Shown one piece after another: positions 25,708 to 35,467 of a stretch of 64,000 nucleotides of DNA. The notes under the pieces are model-generated. The model did not search any database. It had not been told where the DNA came from and was given only the letters and a program-made list of their open reading frames with translations. The position numbers were made by a program, and so were the translations under genes. How positions within the stretch are numbered: the stretch's first letter is position 1; every line of letters begins with the position of its first letter. The stretch lies in the NCBI RefSeq assembly GCF_019649055.1, contig NW_026570259.1:1-64000 (forward strand), read 5' to 3'. The DNA is from Paramacrobiotus metropolitanus (taxonomy: Eukaryota > Tardigrada > Eutardigrada > Parachela > Macrobiotidae).

Positions 25708-26327
25708 AACGATGCTTGGCTGTGCCAAAATAAACAATCCATCCCGCAACATCCCAGTGCGATTGTGCACTTCCATCCATCCTGATCCCGATCCACCGCA
25801 CAATCCACGTGTCCATCCGATGCCCAATGTGACTGTACGCCGCGATTCCAGAGAGTTAATGTGTGGAATCCTTGGCGAAGAGGCATCCGGAAGTCCACGG
25901 GTGTGGCAGGGCGGAGGTCCAAGGATCCAGGAAGGCGAACTATGAATTACTGACATGGTGCCGCTTGAGTTTGGATGGTGTTTTGTATGTACCGTATACG
26001 ACATAAAGCTTTATTAATTGTGAAATTAAAATCTTAAAATGTGATTATGTGTAATTCTGTAGAACTATGCATTAAACGAACGAGACCGCGATAACCAACA
26101 ACCAGTAGTATTCTTACGAATTCTCGAGTACTACAAATCACATCGTATAGCAACAAATGTCAACAACAACAAACAAGCTACAAATAAGCGTATTAAAATG
26201 GTAAGTGCAATCTACCAACGCACTAATACAATAATGTAAACCAGTAAAAGACAACAAAATCAAAAGTCAAGGCAGCGCAACAAAGCCAGTAATAATATGA
26301 GATCAAAGAAAGCAACCAAGGTCAATG

Positions 26328-27128
26328 TCAAAGGTGAGTCAAGGTTACTTGCCAGCACTGGGAGCCAATGAAAAGAGACCAGTAATACCAGAGCCAGAAG
26401 CAGCATCCAAACGGCGAAACTGCAGCCATCTGACGTCGACGATCAGCATCCAATTCCCGCTGCTGCTGTTGGGCCAAATAGCCAGGCACAAAATTATGGT
26501 CGGCAGAACCAACAGGACCGGAAGGTGCAGACGGCGCACGTGGGCGATCAGCTGGAGAACGGTCGCGGGCATCGCGGACAATCGGTACTTCAGGTAGCGG
26601 CAAAACATTTGGTGGCAAACCGGGAAATTCAGCGTTAGCCGGGGCCTGCACAGGTGGAATGACAGCCAGAGGGACAACAACAGCATTCAAGGCTGGTGGG
26701 CCATGTAGATTGACAGCAGGGTTGACACCATTGGGCTCACCTGCAGCCACATTTCCGTTGCCTTGGATCGGATTCGGTGCATTCGCTGCTTGGTTGCCCG
26801 GGTCGTCAACCTCCATGTTTGCGGCGGCAGCTTCCACTGGAGCAACTGGGTGAGCGTCTCCATCAAGTACTTCAATAACTTCCGGTGCGCTCAGAGGTCG
26901 GCCATTACGACGCCAATGATCGTTTCCACGACGCAAGTTATTGTCTCCAAAATTCCGATGATTTCCTCGGCCGTACGGACGAAAGTTGCCACGGTAAGCA
27001 CCACGGGCTCCACCCCTTCCTCGGTAATTATAACCGGCATTATACTGTTGTTGCTGCTGGTTGGAGGATGAATGAAAAATAGCGTCAACCAGCTTATCAA
27101 AAGCTCGGTTACGATCAATAGGCGGCAT
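26328..27128 (-). CDS. Retrotransposon extra ORF, Arg/Gly/Asn-rich protein
   Basis: Starts at the ATG at 27128 (MPPIDRNRAFDKLVDAIF). Residues about 20-75 are an RGG-like region (RGRGGARGAYRGNFRPYGRG), followed by Ala/Pro/Asn/Val-rich sequence and a hydrophobic segment near the C-terminus (CCFWLWYYWSLFIG). It lies in the place where env or accessory genes sit in LTR elements. I recognise no known domain. The RGG stretch resembles RNA-binding tails, including the one in this element's own Gag overlap region. A role in RNA packaging or chaperoning is a guess. Confidence 0.6.
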   Translation of the reverse strand: MPPIDRNRAFDKLVDAIFHSSSNQQQQQYNAGYNYRGRGGARGAYRGNFRPYGRGNHRNFGDNNLRRGNDHWRRNGRPLSAPEVIEVLDGDAHPVAPVEAAAANMEVDDPGNQAANAPNPIQGNGNVAAGEPNGVNPAVNLHGPPALNAVVVPLAVIPPVQAPANAEFPGLPPNVLPLPEVPIVRDARDRSPADRPRAPSAPSGPVGSADHNFVPGYLAQQQQRELDADRRRQMAAVSPFGCCFWLWYYWSLFIGSQCWQVTLTHL

Positions 27129-27455
27129 GCCCAACTAATGAAAACTAGTGACCTTTTAACGCTAAAAGTAAAGAGAAAAAGCGTTAAAATCACAGTCTAC
27201 ACACAGCGAAAATCCAGCGTACCAAAAGGCCGAAATGAAAAATCCACAATGCCGATTTCTGCACACTACGCGCAAGTGATTTTATACCTGTCTGCTGGAA
27301 CGAAATTTTAAACTGCGGCAGATTCCATACTGGCAGGAGAAGCAACCAATCAGCGCCTCGCGCTATATCCTTTTAATTCAACGTAATCGAAGATCAGATC
27401 TATCCAGGTACAGTAAAGATTTTGCAACGAGATCTACAGGGCATAAAACGACCAG

Positions 27456-29237
27456 TCATTGACTCAGCGCGCGGGTAAAATCGGAAAATAAAACGTACAG
27501 CAAAATAAAGACAAAAATTATTCGAATGACACACTGCGACACCGGTGCCGGCTCCACTGTCTCAGCCGACATTTGGCTTGCCGCCTCTCTTTCTGCGTAT
27601 TCCCGCCGAATTCTGCGGCTGTAGCTGGACTTTTTACGCCTAGGGGAATTCCTTCCCGAACCTTCTAGTGGTGGCTCGTAATTTCCTACGGTGGGTTGCA
27701 CTGGATTAACAGCTGCAGATTCAGTCAATGCTTTTTGCTTTTGGATGTCATTCCAGATTTCCCACTGTTCATTAATATTAATTTCCCTGGCCAAGTCATA
27801 TGCTACTCTGGCCTCTTCTGATGTAAACTCCGAATACTCCTGCTGCGGTGAGTTATTAATTATTTGTGAGTTTATTTCTCTTTGCTTCTCCGCCTGCTTG
27901 TCTTCGTAGGAGACCGGGCAGGGACCGATATTAATGGGCTTCATACCTTCCGCGGGAATAAAGCTACCATTCTCAAATTCACCAGCTGGCGCCGGGTTCT
28001 CTACCGAAAAGGTAACCTTGCGCTTTCCCGTAGCTTTCTGTGCATGTAATTGCTCATTGCGCTTCAAAGTTTCGAAATGTCGACGATCATTAACGGAATT
28101 TCTGCATACATCGCAGTCCTTTTCATAACGCTCAATTTCGATAATGCAGTCAGGCCAATAGAAAAGCTTAACCAGATACGGATATAATTTTTCATAGGGA
28201 CCGTACGCTTGCTTATGAATTAAAATTTCATGGAAGCAGGCTATCAACTTTTGTCGCCATTGATGCGGTACATATATCCGCGGGCAAGTACCAGAGTGAT
28301 CAGGTACCCTACACAAAATTCCCTCACAGATTACAAACCGATTTATTTCATACTTTGTGAAATTCGTATTAGCATGCGACGGCTTTTTGTACATTTTATA
28401 CCACATGCGGCTATCAACGCACTGTTGCTGAGTTTCACGCCAAAACTGTGGGTCACGAAATCTTTTTTCTGTAGGGAAGAGCTGCTTATCCTGTGGCCTG
28501 TCCATCGGCGTCATCCACTTCTTGAGCTCTGGATTGCGTGCCATGTAAGATGGATAGTCGTGGACTTCATCAACATCTCTACGGTCACGTTCAACAGGTA
28601 TGACATTTAGCAGTTTATTGTCCATGCTAAGGCATTCAACCACCTTCGCCGATTTCTCTAAAACACCCATGTATAGATATTTTGCTGCAGGATGCTGTTT
28701 CAGTACTGCGTCCACTGACGAAATTTGAATTGGAAGTTGCAAGGGATCGTCACCCCCACGAAATTGACTGGAGCCAGAATTAGGCACAGGGCTGACCGAT
28801 GCCGAAGACGAGGTACTCGAACTGCTAGCCGGAGACGGCTGCGAAACTTTTTCCTTTTTGATTAGCTGCTGAGGAGACGCCTGTTCTCTCCCCCGCGAAC
28901 TTGACTGCATATTATGTACAATTATTTCACCGCCTCCCCCACGAGCTTGACTTGGTTCTGGGTTTTTCTCCGCCTTAATTTCTTTTTTAATTGTAGGACA
29001 AACAGGTTCATCCGCGACGGAAGCTGCTCTCGGGAGATATTGGCGAATCATCTCCTGTACTGCACTACGCACAAACTCTTCATCACGCTGATCGGATCCC
29101 TTTTTAAGCGGGGCTACCTGGGCTGGTGTAGTTTCTTTAACTTCCGTTTTCACCGGGGCATCAGCCGCTTTTGTCACTGGTGGCGACGCGACTGGGCGCG
29201 GCCACTCCTGCTTAGCCTTTGTAAGTGTAAGATACAA
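27456..29237 (-). CDS. Retrotransposon ORF3: integrase-type H2C2 zinc finger without catalytic core
   Basis: About 590 codons, opening without an ATG and overlapping the protease ORF by 64 bases in the -1 frame. Residues 1-200 are charged, low-complexity. Near residue 330 is the H2C2 integrase zinc-binding signature: VPHQWRQKLIACFHEILIH, then LFYWPDCIIEIERYEKDC and CDVC. In complete elements the DDE core follows at once. Here the sequence instead continues as Lys/Glu/Asn-rich coil-like sequence (NSQIINNSPQQEYSEFTSEE) and ends in one hydrophobic helix (CVIRIIFVFILLYVLF). No YxDD reverse-transcriptase motif occurs upstream. So it keeps only the zinc finger of pol plus a membrane-anchor-like tail. 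Expression probably needs a -1 shift from the protease frame. Confidence 0.7.
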   Translation of the reverse strand: MYLTLTKAKQEWPRPVASPPVTKAADAPVKTEVKETTPAQVAPLKKGSDQRDEEFVRSAVQEMIRQYLPRAASVADEPVCPTIKKEIKAEKNPEPSQARGGGGEIIVHNMQSSSRGREQASPQQLIKKEKVSQPSPASSSSTSSSASVSPVPNSGSSQFRGGDDPLQLPIQISSVDAVLKQHPAAKYLYMGVLEKSAKVVECLSMDNKLLNVIPVERDRRDVDEVHDYPSYMARNPELKKWMTPMDRPQDKQLFPTEKRFRDPQFWRETQQQCVDSRMWYKMYKKPSHANTNFTKYEINRFVICEGILCRVPDHSGTCPRIYVPHQWRQKLIACFHEILIHKQAYGPYEKLYPYLVKLFYWPDCIIEIERYEKDCDVCRNSVNDRRHFETLKRNEQLHAQKATGKRKVTFSVENPAPAGEFENGSFIPAEGMKPINIGPCPVSYEDKQAEKQREINSQIINNSPQQEYSEFTSEEARVAYDLAREININEQWEIWNDIQKQKALTESAAVNPVQPTVGNYEPPLEGSGRNSPRRKKSSYSRRIRREYAEREAASQMSAETVEPAPVSQCVIRIIFVFILLYVLFSDFTRALSQ

Positions 29238-30541
29238 ATTTCTGGGTCAGCTTTTGCCAAAATTAAATGTGCCGACACATAAGGCACGAATTTCGCTTCT
29301 TTAGCGACGCCAATGCGCTCTGTCAACATCAACGCAGGGATTGACGGGGACGGCTTAACTCCCACAGGAATTAACGGATCAAAATCGTGTGACCTAATGA
29401 CGTCCGACATCAAGTGAGTTTCGCGACGCAAGAATGCCGGTGCATTAGGCTGCCTACGCGAGAGACGCCAAGTCATCGTGTTCATATCTAGTATAAAAGG
29501 CTTTGTAGCTAAAAAGTCTAAACCTAAAACCACGTGGTCCCTGTCAAAAGTGGAACTGACAAGCATTGCGTGCTCAAAAGCCATCCCAAATTCATGGATG
29601 GTAACCACCACCGACAACGGTTCAATCAACTGTCTTCCCTGGTAAGCTGTATGTACAACTCTGCCTTTGATGTGATCAGGACAGCGGTGAATATTCAATT
29701 TTAAATCCTTCGCCATTTTTAAAGACATAACAGAAATGCTAGAGCCCGTATCCAGCATAGTCTTCACTTTCTGATAATTTATATCGATTACAGAATACCA
29801 AGCCTGGGCATCCAGCGTCGGCAACAAACAAACGTGATCTGCCAACGGATATTGCGAAAAATCCTGAACTTCCATTTTATTGCACTGTGGCGGCGATGTG
29901 GACAAACCGGCCGGTAAGTCCAACTCCATCATATTAATTTGCTGCTGCGGGTTATTGTAACGCGCCAATAATTCTGCAGATGGCTCATACTGACGGGGAA
30001 GTACAAATTGATTCATACAACCAGCTGCAGGATGAAGGCCATGACAGCGGAAGCAAATCTCGACCCCACGATTTGTTCGCCATTTATCCTTCAGGATATT
30101 TCGTTCATCAAAGGGGGGCTGACTACCGGCCTGCTGATTTTGCCGGTAATTCTGGTTATTTTGCTGACGATTATTGTTGTTGTTATAGCCACCTCGTCCG
30201 CGGTAATTATTATTATTATTTCGGTAATTTCCACGATTATTACCGCCATCATAACTGTTGTTATTCGCAGGGCCATTCTGTTGGTACTGTGGATCAAAAT
30301 TCTGTACCGGTTGCTGGAACTGAGGTTGCATGGCCGGCATCATTGGATTCATCATCTGAACTGGAACAGGCATAGGAGCCTGCATAGGAATTGGCTGTGG
30401 GAAGGTCTGCGCAAATTGCACCGGGTGTTGTTGCTCAACGTATTGCGGCTGTTGAAACACCGGGACAGGGACAAACTGCGGCTGGGGCACATTCAGGACA
30501 GGCTGCACCGGAGCCACCGAATTCTGCGGCTGGGGAATCAC
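29174..30541 (-). CDS. Retrotransposon zinc knuckle and aspartic protease ORF
   Basis: Starts with GTG at 30541 in the simplest reading. However, the frame is open back to about 30722, overlapping the Gag ORF by roughly 180 bases in the -1 frame. That overlap encodes an Arg/Gly/Asn-rich tail (ENRGGRGGSSQRGNYYSN) that makes better sense as nucleocapsid than the Ile-rich peptide read in the Gag frame. Then come a Pro/Gln/Met-rich linker, an Asn/Arg-rich region, a zinc knuckle CFRCHGLHPAAGC (C-x2-C-x3-H-x4-C, one residue shorter than canonical) and a retropepsin domain with MLDTGSSISVMS and later VLGLDFL. So Gag-protease is likely made by frameshifting. I saw no classical slippery heptamer in the correct phase. 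Confidence 0.75.
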   Translation of the reverse strand: MIPQPQNSVAPVQPVLNVPQPQFVPVPVFQQPQYVEQQHPVQFAQTFPQPIPMQAPMPVPVQMMNPMMPAMQPQFQQPVQNFDPQYQQNGPANNNSYDGGNNRGNYRNNNNNYRGRGGYNNNNNRQQNNQNYRQNQQAGSQPPFDERNILKDKWRTNRGVEICFRCHGLHPAAGCMNQFVLPRQYEPSAELLARYNNPQQQINMMELDLPAGLSTSPPQCNKMEVQDFSQYPLADHVCLLPTLDAQAWYSVIDINYQKVKTMLDTGSSISVMSLKMAKDLKLNIHRCPDHIKGRVVHTAYQGRQLIEPLSVVVTIHEFGMAFEHAMLVSSTFDRDHVVLGLDFLATKPFILDMNTMTWRLSRRQPNAPAFLRRETHLMSDVIRSHDFDPLIPVGVKPSPSIPALMLTERIGVAKEAKFVPYVSAHLILAKADPEICILHLQRLSRSGRAQSRRHQ

Positions 30542-33500
30542 TGTCTCCGTGTACGAACGTGAATATCCTCCGCGATTGTTGCCATAATTTCCGCGGCCTC
30601 CCCGGTTCGAATAATAATTTCCTCTCTGCGACGAGCCACCGCGGCCGCCTCGATTTTCATAATTCGAATTATTATTATTATTGCCGGCACTTCTGGGCTC
30701 GCAGGAGCATTTCTCTGAGTTGATTCAGGTGTCTTCTTATCTTTATTCATGCGCTTCCATAACTTTTCGCATTCCTGTAACTTCTTCTCAAATTTCGCAT
30801 AATTTTTAGGTGCCGCATTATAAATTTCACGGAACCATGCCGGCCGATGTTCCTGTACGCCATCAAGGAGTGCCTCCACCTGCTCTTCGTCAGATGTTTT
30901 TAGTTCCTCAAACCATGGGAGGAAACTATCCAGGTAAGCACGGACTGGTTCATAAAATTCCAATTTACGATTATTCATTTTTCGGCGAATATCAGCTTTA
31001 GACAGCGAGCCGTTAAAATGCTCAACGATAGCCGGCTTAAAGAAATCAGGCCACGATTTGCCTTTATTGTCCTTCCAGAATTTTTCAAACCATTGAAAGG
31101 ACGGACCGGTGAATGCACCGATTACTCTGCGACACGTCGTTTCATCATTCCAGTTATTCGTGGCTCTACATTGTTCAACATTCATAAGCCACCTTTGGAT
31201 TTTTTCCGGGTGAGCATCATCAAAGGCAAGTAGCTTCATGCCTCCTACTGTTTTATCACTGTCTTTTTCCACAATTTTTGCTAAAAGCTCAACAACGCTT
31301 TCTTGTGTAAGCGTCGTTCTATCCGAAATTTGGGTCTGTTTATTTAGCCATTCCTCCAGCTGAGGATTTCTAGACATAGACTCATTACTGGCCGTGCTAC
31401 TGGGGCGACCGTGTTCGTCCTCCATTAGGGCATCATCCATCAGTTCATTTTCCGTATCAGAACTGTCTCTATTTTCTGTTCCTCGCATCTGGCGACTAGA
31501 TTCGTCAGCTGTTCTTTTCAGAATTTGTTGGCGTAAATCTGTTGAGCCATTCTTCCTCTGTTTCGTAGATGCCGTTTCTCTTGGGATTTGACTTTCTGAC
31601 GATGAACGCGGCATGACCTGAGCCTCCGAAAATTCGACTCGTGATTCCTGTCTAGGTCTCCTCAAGATGCCAGCTGGATTACTACCAGTAGCTAAGGGCT
31701 GATCCACGTATGACGAGAAATTTTGGGGATTAAATGGTGTAAAAGCGGGAGGGCGTAATACATCTCCAGATGCTACCGGCGCTTCCCTTTGAAAATATCC
31801 TTCACCGCCGCCAAGAACAGCATCTGTATTTCGAAGCCGACGGAGCTCGTCATACGCTTGCTTTAGATCCACTTCCATCTTGGTAAGTTGGTCTTGTTTT
31901 TCATGCCATTCCTTTCGGCATTGCGCATTTTCTTCATACAGTCGATTACACCTTTCAGACTTTTCATATGCGTCAGCCTGTGCTGTATTTTTCGCTTGAA
32001 TCGCGTTCTCACAATTATCACATCTTTTATCCTTTTTCGAATCTTTTAATTCCTTTTGGGCCTTTTGGACATTCTCTCGCTCTGTAGTCAACAGACCCTG
32101 CAACCTCTCAATTTCCTTTTGGGACGCATCATCCTTTTCCTTGGGAATATGCATCGGGCCAACTGAAGACTTATTGTTCAGCTGAACTCTCGCTTGTGTG
32201 AGTTCACGCTGTAGAGAGTCTTCCGCATCTTTAGCCCGTTTCTTTTCATCTTCCAAATCTTTGGTAAGTTTTGTGACCAGGTTCTGCGCATCCATCAAAT
32301 TTTTATTAGTTAATTTATGCGCATCTTTCTCAGAATTACAATCTTTCTGAGCTTTCGACAGCTTTTGGTTCAAATCAGTTATTTGTTTCGTTAAATCCGG
32401 TGCTGGTTGCGCACTGAGGCCATCAATCGTAGCTTTCGCGTTTGAAAGATCTCTCTGGGCATCTTCCAACTGTTTTTCAAAATTACGATTCGTGTCTTTT
32501 AAAGTATCGCGCTCATCTTGCATTGCATTAAATGCGGCCTCCGCATTTCTGTTGGCTTGTCTTAGACTGTGCAAATTATCATTCGCAATGCGTATTTCGT
32601 TAGCCAATCTGTCATTTTCTATTTGTTCATTTTCGAATTTGATGCGCATTTCATTGAAATCGTTTTGAAATTTCAATTTTTCGTTTCGTTCCGCATCTAC
32701 GCGGGCGTCTAACGACATAGTATTACCCATTTCATCTACTTTTGTTTTTGTAGATGCGATGAGTGTGCGGAGACTTTGGATCAATACGGGCATAGTTTGC
32801 CGAACTATCAAGCCCACGTCCTGGTCAGTTTCTGCCGCAGCTAACTGCTCATCAACTTCCCTAGCTTGGATAAGGAAGTCCTCATCTGGTTGCTCAAAAT
32901 CTTTTTCTGACACAAAACTATGTAATTTTAGCTGTGCCGGGTGGAAGGTCATTGTTCCACCACGAATGCTTTTGCTTGCTCTTGTTTCTGATCCCTCGGA
33001 TATGTCTGCTTTATCCGCAGCCGCCAACGCTATTAAATTATTGTCCGACTGGGACGACTGAGGTTCTGTTTGGCTCTCAGCCACACTTGGGGTTTCCGAT
33101 ATGGGTTCATCCAATATCGCACCGGATGCCTGAAGTGGCATTTTCTCCTTGGCCCCGCGCGTGACGCGCTCATTTGCTGCTTGTTTTTTGGGAGTTTTTC
33201 CGGTTGCTTTTGACGCTGTAAGCGCAGCTTGAGCCGCCTCTCTGCGTCTATTCAAATCTTCCGTATATTCTGGCAGCCACCTGTTTGCATCCTGCAAAGC
33301 AGCTTTAAACTGCTCATCAGTAATGTCCAGGTAAGCTTCAGGGATACATCCCTCGTACTCAATCCAAGGTTTAAAATGTGCTGGTAATCTCGTTTTGGAA
33401 TTTAAGTACCGCCTGATTTCCTGGTAATCAATCCATGACTTTCCACAGAATGCATCTTGCGCTTCTGGTGGTTCGACATTAAGAGCGATGTACATTAAAT

Positions 33501-33633
33501 TCAACGGGATTTCTTTTGCGTTAAATTTGAACCTTGTCTGAGCTCTCGATCCATCGTACGCCCCAATAATCACTTTGTTATCTGGGATCTTACGCGGTGG
33601 TGGGCGATTTCTAGGAATCGAACCGCCCGACAT
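30538..33633 (-). CDS. Retrotransposon Gag polyprotein
   Basis: 1031 codons from an ATG at 33633. Residues about 1-120 are basic and Pro-rich at first, then a folded-looking acidic segment. About 270-600 is a long coiled coil rich in Glu, Lys, Asn and Asp. About 830-960 matches the Ty3/gypsy Gag capsid domain: RWLMNVEQCRATNNWND, GPSFQWFEKFW, KSWPDFFKPAIVEHF, then FEKKLQECEKLW. The last about 45 residues in this frame are Ile/Arg/Ala-rich and look like an out-of-frame reading of the Arg/Gly-rich tail found in the -1 frame. The coiled-coil insert makes this Gag about twice the usual length for the group. Confidence 0.8.
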   Translation of the reverse strand: MSGGSIPRNRPPPRKIPDNKVIIGAYDGSRAQTRFKFNAKEIPLNLMYIALNVEPPEAQDAFCGKSWIDYQEIRRYLNSKTRLPAHFKPWIEYEGCIPEAYLDITDEQFKAALQDANRWLPEYTEDLNRRREAAQAALTASKATGKTPKKQAANERVTRGAKEKMPLQASGAILDEPISETPSVAESQTEPQSSQSDNNLIALAAADKADISEGSETRASKSIRGGTMTFHPAQLKLHSFVSEKDFEQPDEDFLIQAREVDEQLAAAETDQDVGLIVRQTMPVLIQSLRTLIASTKTKVDEMGNTMSLDARVDAERNEKLKFQNDFNEMRIKFENEQIENDRLANEIRIANDNLHSLRQANRNAEAAFNAMQDERDTLKDTNRNFEKQLEDAQRDLSNAKATIDGLSAQPAPDLTKQITDLNQKLSKAQKDCNSEKDAHKLTNKNLMDAQNLVTKLTKDLEDEKKRAKDAEDSLQRELTQARVQLNNKSSVGPMHIPKEKDDASQKEIERLQGLLTTERENVQKAQKELKDSKKDKRCDNCENAIQAKNTAQADAYEKSERCNRLYEENAQCRKEWHEKQDQLTKMEVDLKQAYDELRRLRNTDAVLGGGEGYFQREAPVASGDVLRPPAFTPFNPQNFSSYVDQPLATGSNPAGILRRPRQESRVEFSEAQVMPRSSSESQIPRETASTKQRKNGSTDLRQQILKRTADESSRQMRGTENRDSSDTENELMDDALMEDEHGRPSSTASNESMSRNPQLEEWLNKQTQISDRTTLTQESVVELLAKIVEKDSDKTVGGMKLLAFDDAHPEKIQRWLMNVEQCRATNNWNDETTCRRVIGAFTGPSFQWFEKFWKDNKGKSWPDFFKPAIVEHFNGSLSKADIRRKMNNRKLEFYEPVRAYLDSFLPWFEELKTSDEEQVEALLDGVQEHRPAWFREIYNAAPKNYAKFEKKLQECEKLWKRMNKDKKTPESTQRNAPASPEVPAIIIIIRIMKIEAAAVARRREEIIIRTGEAAEIMATIAEDIHVRTRRQ

Positions 33634-34405
33634 TTCTGCTTTTTATTTTAAATAACCTTTGCGGCTAATTAAAATAAAAGGTACAGCAGCGATTGTGCTA
33701 CTGGTTTCAAAAATTGCAATTGTGCAATTACTGTTTCCTCACTTCCCAATCCTCCTTTTAGGTTTGAATTGCTCAGTGAGTTTAGACACAGCCAACCTTT
33801 GCGGTTTCGACTGTAACAAATTCTTAAAATTACACTGCTGCACTTTGCGTGCTGCTGTAATTTAAAATTCACAGGTCAATCACCGTTTGCCGGTGTTTAC
33901 CTTTTTTCACGGTCAACTCTCTCTAGCTGCTGATTCTGGCTACCGCTTGCGGCTTGCCTTTATCAGTCTGCTGGAGATCGTTATCTCACCTGGCCACTGA
34001 CAATGGCTCGGTGCTTACTATCTGCTCTATCTGCAGGCCAGGTGCACTGACACTGCAGTTTACGTTTTATTCACCGCGGTTACTGCTTTGCGCAGACAAC
34101 CCGGAAATTACCCATACAGACACCGATTAATTACACAGCCGACCTTTAAGGTTTCGGCTGTTTAATCCTACGGTCCAAATTAAATTAGATTAAATTAATT
34201 TAATTGGCGAGGAAGCTCACCAGTGAGGAAGCTCACAACTGCGAGGAAGCTCGCTGAAAATAATTTAACTGGGCCAGATCGGGAACGCTGACCTCCTTCG
34301 GCGTACCTTTGCGGTTCGACGCCTTTCTGAACGGACCACTTTTTACCAGTAAATTACCACCAAACTTTCCAGCAATAATTTTCTGTTACATCGGGAAAAT
34401 TAAAA

Positions 34406-34422
34406 GACACCGGTGGGCGCCA
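34406..34422 (-). promoter_or_regulatory. tRNA primer-binding site
   Basis: Directly inside the 5' LTR the minus strand reads TGGCGCCCACCGGTGTC. The first nine bases match the complement of the 3' end of animal tRNA-Lys-type primers (TGGCGCCCA); the rest diverges. Confidence 0.6.
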
Positions 34423-34995
34423 TGTCGTGTATAAGCGTTCACGCCGGTTAAGGCTCCATGAACAATCTTTACTCTTCCACGCCTGTAATGCTCAATCGGT
34501 AGGCACTCGTACTCTCAAACTGTAACAGAAGAATTATGGTGGATAAGACGAGCGAATCAGGAACACAGGAACTCAGGAATCCCTCAGGAACACGCTAACC
34601 ACAACTTCCGGTCGTAAGTCCTGTGAGGATCGGCGAGAGCTAGGACGATTGTGTCACGAGCAAACCTGTATACTAAGCGATAATCCGGGAACAACTATGC
34701 ACTTCAGTAGGAACAAGTATTGCTGTCTCTTAATCCAATTCACATCACAGTTCACAACACTAGGAAATTGTAATTAGAAGCAGCCTCAGAAGTAAATCTC
34801 AGACTACTGATTCCGATATTAGGCATCACCAGAACTTATATAGACTTCGCGTTATGACATCATATACATCGCTAGTAAAAGAGAACAGCAAATCACAGAA
34901 GAGATTGACCAGATTATCCGTTATGTTGCAGGTGGAAGGCGGACAGTCAGCATCCAGTACGTACATCCGGCGTATGATCCTACTCCCATACGTCA
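34423..34995 (-). repeat. 5' LTR of the retrotransposon (573 bp)
   Basis: Nearly identical to 25130-25699; ends ...CGTCA followed by the target duplication ACAT. Confidence 0.92.
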
Positions 34996-35051
34996 ACATG
35001 TTCAAGTTTAATAAGCTGGTACAGGGCATCTAAAGTAATGGGTGCTAAAGG

Positions 35052-35291
35052 TTAACACCAAACTGTTTGCAGATCCATGTCATTCTGCACCTGAATCACT
35101 TCCTCCCAAGCAAGGAGATCCTGAAAAATGTTACATGAGAATTTGTGTAATAGATTTCCGAAAAAACGCGTTTGGAATACCGTAGTCTGATTTGGATGAT
35201 CGTTAGTTATGTAAACCCGGTTTCCGAGATATATTGTCACGTTGATGCGGCATACGCATGGAGGTCCACTTCCGATACGAACATGGGGCAT
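35052..35291 (-). CDS. Conserved small ORF divergent from Pro-rich gene, copy 1
   Basis: An ATG at 35291 opens 79 codons (MPHVRIGSGPPCVCRINVT ... VQNDMDLQTVWC). The counterpart in copy 2 (51095 down to about 50857) keeps almost every residue, with few synonymous-looking changes, but has TGA for TCA after LLHKF. Conservation across the duplication suggests a real exon. Read further, the same strand continues with a coding-like stretch (PITLDALYQLIKLEHV) into which the LTR element has inserted. I do not recognise the protein. It lies head-to-head with the Pro-rich gene, within about 180 bases. Confidence 0.4.
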   Translation of the reverse strand: MPHVRIGSGPPCVCRINVTIYLGNRVYITNDHPNQTTVFQTRFFGNLLHKFSCNIFQDLLAWEEVIQVQNDMDLQTVWC

Positions 35292-35467
35292 TACCGTTCA
35301 CTTTTTAGTTGTACATCTTTTGAATGAGTAAATTTTATTCCCTTAACCTTGCATACGGTTTATTTCTACGGATCGGTTCTCTAAAATAGCAGAGTAGTGG
35401 TTAATTGGAGATCGGTACTGTTTTTCTTTTCTGGGGTGCATCACATTACCTGCACATCTTATCCACA

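Larger units (their letters stand above)
25130..34995 (-). mobile_element. LTR retrotransposon, Ty3-like, without reverse transcriptase
   Basis: A 9866-bp insertion with direct LTRs (25130-25699 and 34423-34995) that start TG and end CA. It is flanked by the target duplication ACAT, and the empty site CTACAACATGTTCAAG is present in copy 2 near 50797. The element is oriented on the minus strand: primer site at 34422, Gag ORF, a protease ORF with zinc knuckle, an ORF with an integrase-type zinc finger, then an extra Arg/Gly-rich ORF and a G-rich tract before the 3' LTR. I find no reverse transcriptase, RNase H or integrase core in any frame, so it looks non-autonomous. Yet the ORFs are long and open, and the two LTRs differ only by about one substitution and two small indels, so insertion is recent. 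Confidence 0.92.

Noticed and set aside
30008-30562. Plus-strand Ile/Leu-rich frame
   Set aside because: Antisense of the Asn/Gly-rich nucleocapsid region of the retrotransposon.
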